16,396 nt of DNA from an uncultured Eubacteriales bacterium (lineage in GTDB: Bacteria > Bacillota > Clostridia > Oscillospirales > Oscillospiraceae). The stretch's first letter is position 1; every line of letters starts with the position of its first letter. Both the position numbers and the translations under genes were made by a program. This document shows, one piece after another, positions 11,697 to 16,396 of the stretch. The notes below the pieces were generated by a model. That model did not search any database. It was not told where the DNA came from and saw only the letters and a program-made list of their open reading frames with translations. The DNA lies in contig UQWH01000046.1 in assembly GCA_900544705.1 (NCBI GenBank), positions 1-16,396 on the forward strand. The letters run 5' to 3'.

Positions 11697-13155
11697 GACG
11701 TTCGCCGCCTGCGTTCTTTTTCAGCAGGTCGTACTTGATGTCCCACAGCCGCTGCGACAGATCGACATAGTAGGTGTGCGGGTTGTCAAAGCGCTTGACC
11801 TCGTCCCAGAGGGTATCCACCTGCTGGCGGCAGTAGTTGCAAATTTCATCGAGGGTCGGGAGCTGATAGACCAGCTTGCCATTGCGGAAGATCGGCACCT
11901 GAAGCTCACGTGCCGTGAAATTGTAGACCTCTTTTTCCTTCCAAGTGGCTTCTGGGTCGAAGATGCGGATGTTCTTGCTGTCGTCTACGGTTTCGTCCCA
12001 GACGCACAGGTAGTCCGCGATGGCCTTGCCGGTGTCGTTGCCGTAGAAGCGGTAGAGCTTCTTGAAGTGCGGGTTCGTGATCTTGCCGGTGTTCTCGGAG
12101 ATTTTGATCTTCGGCTCGATTGTGCCGTCCGGACGCTCCACGGCAACCAGCTTGTACACGCCGCCAAATACCGGCTCGCTGCGGGCGGTGATCAGGCGTT
12201 CGCCCACGCCGAACATATCGATCTGCGCGCCCTGCCGCAGGAGATCCTGAATCAGATATTCATCCAGAGAATTGGAAACGGAGATCGCGCATTCCGTCCA
12301 GCCTGCCTCGTCGAGCATCTTTCTGGCCTTTTTGGTCAGGTAGGTCATGTCGCCGGAGTCCAGGCGGATACCGCATTTGGTGATGCCCTTGGGCTTGAGG
12401 ACTTCATTGAAGGCGCGGATGGCGTTGGGAATGCCGCTTTTCAGCGTGTTGTAGGTATCGACCAGCAGCGTGGCGTTCGTCGGATAAAGCTCGCAGTAGG
12501 TGCGGAAGGCTTCGTATTCGTTGTCGAACATCTGCACCCAGGAGTGCGCCATGGTGCCGCCGGCGTAGACGCCGTAGAGCTGGTCGGAGATCGTGCAGGC
12601 CGTGCCGTTGCAGCCGCCGATGTAGGCAGCGCGCGCGCCGAGGATCGCGCCCTGCGCGCCCTGTGCCCGGCGGGAGCCAAATTCCAGCACCGTCCGGCCC
12701 TGCGCCGCGCGGACGACGCGGTTGGCCTTCGTTGCAATGAGGCTCTGGTGGTTCAGGATCAGCAGGATATAGGTTTCGACCAGCTGCGCCTCGATCGCAG
12801 GCGCACGCACCGTGAGGATGGGCTCCTTGGGGAAGATGGGCGTGCCCTCCGGGACGGCGAAAATGTCGCCCGTGAAGCGGAAGTCCTCAAGATATTTGAG
12901 GAAGCCCTCGTCGAAGAGCTTTCTGCCGCGCAGGTAGGCGATGTCCTCCGCGGAGAAATGAAGGTCCTGAATGTATTCGACGACCTGCTCCAGACCGGCG
13001 GCGATGGCGAAGCCGCCATTGTCCGGCACGTTGCGGTAAAACACGTCGAAATAGCAGATCTGATCCTTCATCCCGCTGACAAAGTAGCCGTTGCCCATCG
13101 TCAGTTCATAGAAATCGCAGAGCATCGTCATGTTCAGAGTTTTGTTGACTTTCAT
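11689..13155 (-). CDS. pncB: Nicotinate phosphoribosyltransferase
   Basis: The predicted cytosolic enzyme makes nicotinate mononucleotide from nicotinate and PRPP, the first step of NAD salvage from nicotinate. The 488-residue protein shows MLCDFYELTMGNGYF (11-25), EFGSRRAQGAQGAI (158-171) for the phosphoribosyl site, MAHSWVQMF (202-210) with His204 in the position expected for the phosphorylated histidine, GIRLDSGDM and FGVGERLIT. This is the longer Firmicutes-type form. The start at 13155 has GAGGT close upstream; adding four residues to 13167 would put the start inside the ribosome site. It has its own near-consensus promoter, divergent from the thioesterase-rimM-trmD-sirtuin operon. The next gene overlaps it by 8 nt. 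Confidence 0.94.
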   Translation of the reverse strand: MKVNKTLNMTMLCDFYELTMGNGYFVSGMKDQICYFDVFYRNVPDNGGFAIAAGLEQVVEYIQDLHFSAEDIAYLRGRKLFDEGFLKYLEDFRFTGDIFAVPEGTPIFPKEPILTVRAPAIEAQLVETYILLILNHQSLIATKANRVVRAAQGRTVLEFGSRRAQGAQGAILGARAAYIGGCNGTACTISDQLYGVYAGGTMAHSWVQMFDNEYEAFRTYCELYPTNATLLVDTYNTLKSGIPNAIRAFNEVLKPKGITKCGIRLDSGDMTYLTKKARKMLDEAGWTECAISVSNSLDEYLIQDLLRQGAQIDMFGVGERLITARSEPVFGGVYKLVAVERPDGTIEPKIKISENTGKITNPHFKKLYRFYGNDTGKAIADYLCVWDETVDDSKNIRIFDPEATWKEKEVYNFTARELQVPIFRNGKLVYQLPTLDEICNYCRQQVDTLWDEVKRFDNPHTYYVDLSQRLWDIKYDLLKKNAGGERHE

Positions 13156-13184
13156 ATTGCACCTCAAAAAGTGTGTTTTCTTTG

Positions 13185-13213
13185 ATTATAGCCGTTTTTT
13201 CGCAAAATGGCAA
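13185..13213 (-). promoter_or_regulatory. Promoter of pncB
   Basis: On the minus strand TTGCCA (13208-13213), 17 bp, then a perfect TATAAT (13185-13190). The predicted start is near 13178, only about 23 nt before the ATG, so there is no room for a riboswitch. Confidence 0.78.
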
Positions 13214-13226
13214 TCATTATTTCTGA

Positions 13227-13259
13227 TTGACTTTCCCGCGCCTTTTGATATGATATAAT
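13227..13259 (+). promoter_or_regulatory. Promoter of the thioesterase-rimM-trmD-sirtuin-trmO operon
   Basis: TTGACT (13227-13232) is followed after 16 bp by TATGAT (13249-13254), and an overlapping TGA-TATAAT extended -10 covers 13251-13259. Either -10 could be used. The start falls about 20-25 nt before the first ATG. This is the only clear promoter seen for the five-gene operon. Confidence 0.68.
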
Positions 13260-13284
13260 CAGATAAGAATGGGAGGATCGCACA

Positions 13285-13671
13285 ATGGCAATTGAAATCG
13301 GACTTCAGGGGCACGCAGAGACCCTTGTGGAAAAAGAAGACACCGCGCAGTCGGTCGGCTCCGGCGGACTGCTCGTCTATGCCACGCCCTGTCTGGCGGC
13401 ACTGATGGAGGGCGCAGCCTATGAGAGCATCGCGCCGCTGCTCGCCGCGGATGTAAGCTCCGTCGGCACGCGCATGGACTTGACCCATTCCTCGGCCACG
13501 CCCGTTGGGATGCAGGTGCGCGCGGAATCCACCGTCACGGCGGTGGAGGGGCGGAAGATCACCTTTGAGATCGTCGCCTACGACGAGGCAGGGGAGATCG
13601 GCCGCGCCGTCCACGAGCGCGTCGTCATCAAGACCGAGCGCTTTCTGGAAAAATGCTACGATAAGCTGTGA
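13285..13671 (+). CDS. FlK-like hotdog thioesterase
   Basis: A 128-residue single hotdog-fold protein. The catalytic triad of fluoroacetyl-CoA thioesterase FlK (Thr42, Glu50, His76) is reproduced with identical spacing as Thr34, Glu42 and His68: VYATPCLAALMEGAA carries Thr and Glu, and TRMDLTHSSATPVG carries His. The C-terminal half (VTAVEGRKITFEIVAYDE) is the usual thioesterase beta sheet. It should hydrolyse an acyl-CoA, but the natural substrate in gut anaerobes is unknown and fluoroacetyl-CoA is improbable. GGGAGG precedes the ATG. It is first in the operon, and the rimM start lies 14 nt after its stop codon. Confidence 0.83.
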   Translation: MAIEIGLQGHAETLVEKEDTAQSVGSGGLLVYATPCLAALMEGAAYESIAPLLAADVSSVGTRMDLTHSSATPVGMQVRAESTVTAVEGRKITFEIVAYDEAGEIGRAVHERVVIKTERFLEKCYDKL

Positions 13672-13685
13672 AAGGAGCCGCAGCC

Positions 13686-14186
13686 TTGGAAAAACAGTTT
13701 TTGCAGGCCGGACAGATCGTCAGCACCCACGGCGTACAGGGAGAAGTGAAGATCCTGCCGTGGGCCGATGCGCCGGAGTTCCTGCTGGATTTTGATACCT
13801 TTTATCTGAACGGGAAGCCCTATGAGGTCGTTTCCTCCCGCGTCCACAAGACCTGCGTGCTGGTGAAGCTGCGCGGCGTGGATACGCCGGAGGCCGCAAT
13901 TCTCCTGCGCGGGCAGACCGTTTCCATCGACCGCAGCGGCGTGAAGCTGCCGGAGGGGACGGTGTTCATCGCCGACCTGATCGGCTGCCGCGTGCTGGAT
14001 GAAGCAGGCGAGGAGATCGGAAAAATCAAGGACGTGCTGACCATGCCGTCGAGCGACGTTTATGTCATCGAGGGCGCACGCAGCTATATGATCCCTGCGG
14101 TCAAGGAATTCATCCGCGAGATTGACGCTGCGCAGGGAATCGTGCGGGTGCATCTGATCGAGGGAATGGCGACGGATGAGAATTGA
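13686..14186 (+). CDS. rimM: 16S rRNA processing / 30S maturation factor RimM
   Basis: A 166-residue protein that assists late assembly of the 30S head and binds S19. The N-terminal RimM domain contains AGQIVSTHGVQGEVKILPWAD and later VLVKLRGVDTPEAAILLRGQ. The C-terminal PRC-barrel (about 90-166) contains DLIGCRVLDEAGEEIGKIKDVL and YMIPAVKEFI. The start is probably TTG at 13686, with AAAGGAG 8 nt upstream. A GTG at 13668 would begin before that ribosome site. The 3' end overlaps trmD by 11 nt, the familiar rimM-trmD pairing. The usual partners rpsP (upstream) and rplS (downstream) are absent here. Confidence 0.93.
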   Translation: MEKQFLQAGQIVSTHGVQGEVKILPWADAPEFLLDFDTFYLNGKPYEVVSSRVHKTCVLVKLRGVDTPEAAILLRGQTVSIDRSGVKLPEGTVFIADLIGCRVLDEAGEEIGKIKDVLTMPSSDVYVIEGARSYMIPAVKEFIREIDAAQGIVRVHLIEGMATDEN

Positions 14187-14940
14187 CATTTTGACGCTGT
14201 TTCCCGACACCGTCGGGGACATGATGAACGAATCCATCCTCGGCCGCGCGCAGGAGCGGGGTTATATCCGCATCGAAGCGCACCAGATCCGCGACTACAC
14301 CGCAAACAAGCAGAATCAGGTGGACGACTATCCCTACGGCGGCGGGCGCGGCGCGCTGATGCAGGCAGACCCCCTGTATCGCTGCTGGTGCCACGTCTGT
14401 GACGAGGCGGGCGCGCCGGTGCATACGATCTTTCTTTCCCCCTGCGGCCATGTGTTCCGGCAGGAGGATGCCAAGCGCCTTTCGCAGATGGAGAATATCG
14501 TGCTGGTCTGCGGCCACTACGAGGGCATAGATCAGCGCTTCATTGACGAGTGCGTGGACGAGGAGATCTCTATCGGAGACTTCGTCCTGACGGGCGGCGA
14601 GATCCCGGCAATGGCCGTCGCGGACTCAGTGTGTCGGCTGGTGCCCGGCGTTCTGCCGGATAAGGAATGTTTTGAGGACGAGAGCCACTGGGACGGCCTG
14701 CTGGAATACCCGCAGTACAGCCGCCCGGCCGTCTGGCACGGCCGCGAGGTACCGCCCATTCTTCTCTCCGGCGACCATGCGAAGGTCGCACGCTGGCGCA
14801 GAAAGCAGGCCATCCTGCGCACCCGCGCGCGCAGGCCGGATATGTACGAAAAGCTGCGCTTTGAAACAAAAGAGGATAAAAAAATTCTGAGGGAGATCGC
14901 AGACGATGACGAACTTGGAAACGCTGAAACAGTGGATTAA
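14176..14940 (+). CDS. trmD: tRNA (guanine37-N1)-methyltransferase TrmD
   Basis: A 254-residue SAM-dependent SPOUT enzyme that makes m1G37 in tRNAs reading CCN, CUN and CGG codons and prevents frameshifting. It opens MRIDILTLFPD. The trefoil-knot SAM site is visible in DDYPYGGGRGALM (50-62), LVCGHYEGIDQRFID (110-124) and ISIGDFVLTGGEIPA (131-145), followed by the C-terminal helical domain (DESHWDGLLEYPQYSRP). The length is normal. It overlaps rimM by 11 nt at the front and the sirtuin gene by 35 nt at the end, so all three are tightly coupled. Confidence 0.96.
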   Translation: MRIDILTLFPDTVGDMMNESILGRAQERGYIRIEAHQIRDYTANKQNQVDDYPYGGGRGALMQADPLYRCWCHVCDEAGAPVHTIFLSPCGHVFRQEDAKRLSQMENIVLVCGHYEGIDQRFIDECVDEEISIGDFVLTGGEIPAMAVADSVCRLVPGVLPDKECFEDESHWDGLLEYPQYSRPAVWHGREVPPILLSGDHAKVARWRRKQAILRTRARRPDMYEKLRFETKEDKKILREIADDDELGNAETVD

Positions 14941-15628
14941 GGAAAGCAGCCGCATTGTCTTTTTCGGCGGCGCGGGCGTCAGCACGGAAAGCGGCATTCC
15001 GGATTTCCGCAGCGTGGACGGCCTGTACCACCAGAAATTTGACTACCCGCCGGAAACGATCATCAGCCACAGCTTTTATGAGGCACGGCCGGAGTATTTT
15101 TTCCAGTTCTACCGCGAAAAAATGCTCCCCCTCGGCTTCGAGCCGAACATCACCCACCGCGTGCTTGCCAAGTGGGAGCAGGAGGGCAAGCTGCTGGCCG
15201 TTATCACGCAGAACATCGACGGCCTGCACCAGAAAGCGGGCAGCAAGCGCGTCTACGAGCTGCACGGCAGCGTCCTGCGCAACTACTGCACCCGCTGCGG
15301 CAAGTTCTACCCCGCGGAGTTCGTCCGCGATGCACGGGGGATCCCTCGCTGCACCTGCGGCGGCATTGTCAAGCCGGACGTGGTGCTCTATGAGGAGAGC
15401 TTGAATGAGGACACGCTGGCGGGCGCGATCTCCGCGCTGCGGCAGGCCGATCTGCTGATCGTCGGCGGCACGAGCTTAACGGTCTATCCCGCCGCCGGGC
15501 TGCTGGGCTATTACCGCGGCCACCGGCTCGTGCTCATCAACCGCGACGCGACGCCTTATGACGAAGAGGCCGATCTGGTCTTTCACGATTCGCTGGGCAG
15601 CATTTTCTCCCAGCTACAGGAGCTTTGA
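14906..15628 (+). CDS. NAD-dependent protein deacylase (sirtuin, Sir2 family)
   Basis: A 240-residue cytosolic sirtuin that removes acyl groups from lysines using NAD, giving nicotinamide and O-acyl-ADP-ribose. Motifs are GGAGVSTESGIPDFRS (21-36), TQNIDGLH (101-108) and catalytic His120 in YELHGSV. The zinc ribbon has CTRC (Cys128, Cys131) and CTC (Cys149, Cys151), and VGGTSLTVYPAA (187-198) closes the NAD site. Substrate acyl preference cannot be read with confidence. The start at 14906 has GAGGGAG 10 nt upstream and lies 35 nt inside trmD in another frame. Lying inside a tRNA/ribosome-maturation operon is unusual, and the adjacent divergent pncB could recycle its product after deamidation. 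Confidence 0.92.
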   Translation: MTNLETLKQWIKESSRIVFFGGAGVSTESGIPDFRSVDGLYHQKFDYPPETIISHSFYEARPEYFFQFYREKMLPLGFEPNITHRVLAKWEQEGKLLAVITQNIDGLHQKAGSKRVYELHGSVLRNYCTRCGKFYPAEFVRDARGIPRCTCGGIVKPDVVLYEESLNEDTLAGAISALRQADLLIVGGTSLTVYPAAGLLGYYRGHRLVLINRDATPYDEEADLVFHDSLGSIFSQLQEL

Positions 15629-16312
15629 ATGGAACATACCATGCAGGTCATCGCGCGCATCCGCAGCGAATTTCCAACGAAATTTGGCATCCCGCGCCAG
15701 AGCGGACTGGTGCCAGAAACGCGCGCCACGATCGTTTTTGAACCCGAATACCGCAATCCGGACGCGCTGCGCGGGCTGGAGGGTTTTTCCCACCTCTGGC
15801 TGATCTGGGAATTCTCCGAGTCCGTCCGCGACGGCTGGTCGCCTACGGTGCGCCCGCCGCGTCTGGGCGGCAATGTGCGCCGCGGCGTTTTTGCCACGCG
15901 CTCGCCTTTCCGCCCGAACCCCATCGGTCTTTCCTGCGTTCGGCTGGAAAAGATTTGCCCGACGGAGGATCGCGGGACGGTCCTGCTCGTTTCCGGGGCC
16001 GACCTGATGGACGGCACGCCTATTTTTGACATCAAGCCCTACATTCCCTACGCCGATGCCCATCCGGAGGCGCTGGAGGGCTTCACCGCGCAGGCGGGGG
16101 ATTATCTGTTAGATGTGGTGTTCCCGCCGGAGCTGGAAAAACTCATTCCGCTGGAGCAGCGCGCTGCGCTGCGCGGCGTTCTGTCGCACGACCCGCGCCC
16201 TTCGTATCAGGCCGACCCGACCCGCGTGTACGGGATGCGCTTTGCGGCTTTCGACGTCCGCTTCACCGTGGAGGAGCATACACTGACCGTGCGGGAGGTC
16301 ATTGTGCAATAG
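15629..16312 (+). CDS. trmO: tRNA (N6-threonylcarbamoyladenosine37-N6)-methyltransferase TrmO
   Basis: A 227-residue protein of the TrmO/YaeB family. E. coli TrmO methylates t6A37 to m6t6A in tRNA-Thr using SAM. Visible family motifs are IARIRSEFPTKFGIPRQSGL (8-27), EGFSHLWLIWEF (51-62) and the signature RRGVFATRSPFRPNPIGLS (84-102), which forms the SAM-binding barrel. DIKPYIPYAD (133-142) and the C-terminal part with YGMRFAAFDVRF complete it. It begins directly after the sirtuin stop with no gap, and AGGAG sits at the end of that gene. It ends the operon before a strong terminator. Together with trmD the operon encodes two position-37 tRNA methylases. Confidence 0.92.
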   Translation: MEHTMQVIARIRSEFPTKFGIPRQSGLVPETRATIVFEPEYRNPDALRGLEGFSHLWLIWEFSESVRDGWSPTVRPPRLGGNVRRGVFATRSPFRPNPIGLSCVRLEKICPTEDRGTVLLVSGADLMDGTPIFDIKPYIPYADAHPEALEGFTAQAGDYLLDVVFPPELEKLIPLEQRAALRGVLSHDPRPSYQADPTRVYGMRFAAFDVRFTVEEHTLTVREVIVQ

Positions 16313-16344
16313 CAAAAAGAGCCGCTTGCGCGGCTCTTTTTGCT
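16311..16344 (+). terminator. Terminator after trmO
   Basis: Fifteen-nucleotide arms, AGCAAAAAGAGCCGC and GCGGCTCTTTTTGCT, pair perfectly around TTGC. The A-run/T-run symmetry makes it able to act in both directions. It overlaps the trmO stop codon. Confidence 0.92.
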
Positions 16345-16396
16345 CAGCTTGTCAAAAAAGTCCTTTTGGACTTTTTTGACAAGCTGCCTACAAAAT
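16345..16396. repeat. Dispersed palindromic repeat, copy 2, cut by the window edge
   Basis: Bases 16345-16386 are identical to 4255-4296: 19 bp arms beginning CAGCTTGTC around a TTTT loop. The following GCCTACAAAAT is the reverse complement of the left flank of copy 1 (4245-4255). Each copy thus keeps the opposite outer flank of what looks like a longer perfect palindrome with about 29 bp arms. This copy abuts the trmO terminator, and the remainder lies beyond the window. Confidence 0.85.

Noticed and set aside
11695..13185. Long plus-strand frame opposite pncB
   Set aside because: It is a mirror of the well-supported pncB coding sequence and would run into the pncB promoter. It has no motifs and no Shine-Dalgarno.
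1..16396. CRISPR array, transposase or phage genes
   Set aside because: No regularly spaced repeats and no transposase, integrase or phage structural motifs were found on either strand.

Overview
The window looks like chromosomal DNA of a high-GC, gut-type Clostridia (Oscillospiraceae/Ruminococcaceae-like). This rests on strong Gram-positive Shine-Dalgarno sites, SigA-type promoters with 16-17 bp spacers, a YedE/TusA/DUF3343/class-V-aminotransferase cluster of the kind common in anaerobic Firmicutes, and Clostridia-like protein sequences. No phage, plasmid, CRISPR or transposase gene is visible. All identifications come from motifs read by eye, not from searches.

Layout. (a) 1-3067, mostly minus strand: a tRNA-Ser(GGA) gene whose promoter sits inside a perfect palindrome, a beta-phosphoglucomutase with its own promoter, an MgtC/SapB-type membrane protein, and a CPA2 cation/proton antiporter 1 nt upstream of it. 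A LysR-type regulator is transcribed divergently from the antiporter, with a dyad T-N11-A box between them. (b) 4082-4317: a cluster of palindromes with imperfect terminal inverted repeats, resembling a MITE. It fills the gap between two convergent genes, and part of it recurs at the right edge of the window. (c) 4336-7200: a sulfur or selenium trafficking module. A class-V (cysteine desulfurase family) PLP enzyme is divergent from yedE-tusA-DUF3343, and a 15 bp palindrome lies midway between the two opposed promoters. (d) 7315-8304: a small-multidrug-export family membrane protein and a dCMP deaminase. (e) 8355-11057: rpsO and pnp, each with a structured leader. The pnp leader has a long stem-loop and an anti-SD that can pair with the pnp ribosome site. 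(f) 11157-13155, minus strand: nicotinate phosphoribosyltransferase and an overlapping six-helix membrane protein. (g) 13285-16312, plus strand: a tight operon of FlK-like thioesterase, rimM, trmD, sirtuin and trmO, ended by a strong terminator.

How the genes fit together. Region (c) plausibly takes up a reduced sulfur or selenium species (YedE) and hands it through thiol carriers (TusA, DUF3343) to or from a PLP sulfur/selenium-mobilising enzyme. Regions (f) and (g) put NAD salvage next to an NAD-consuming sirtuin that is embedded in a tRNA/ribosome-maturation operon. Region (e) keeps the rpsO-terminator-hairpin-pnp arrangement known from E. coli, where PNPase controls its own synthesis through the leader. 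The most novel-looking signals are the pnp leader switch, the shared operator of the sulfur/selenium module, the MITE-like palindrome element and the palindrome around the tRNA-Ser promoter.
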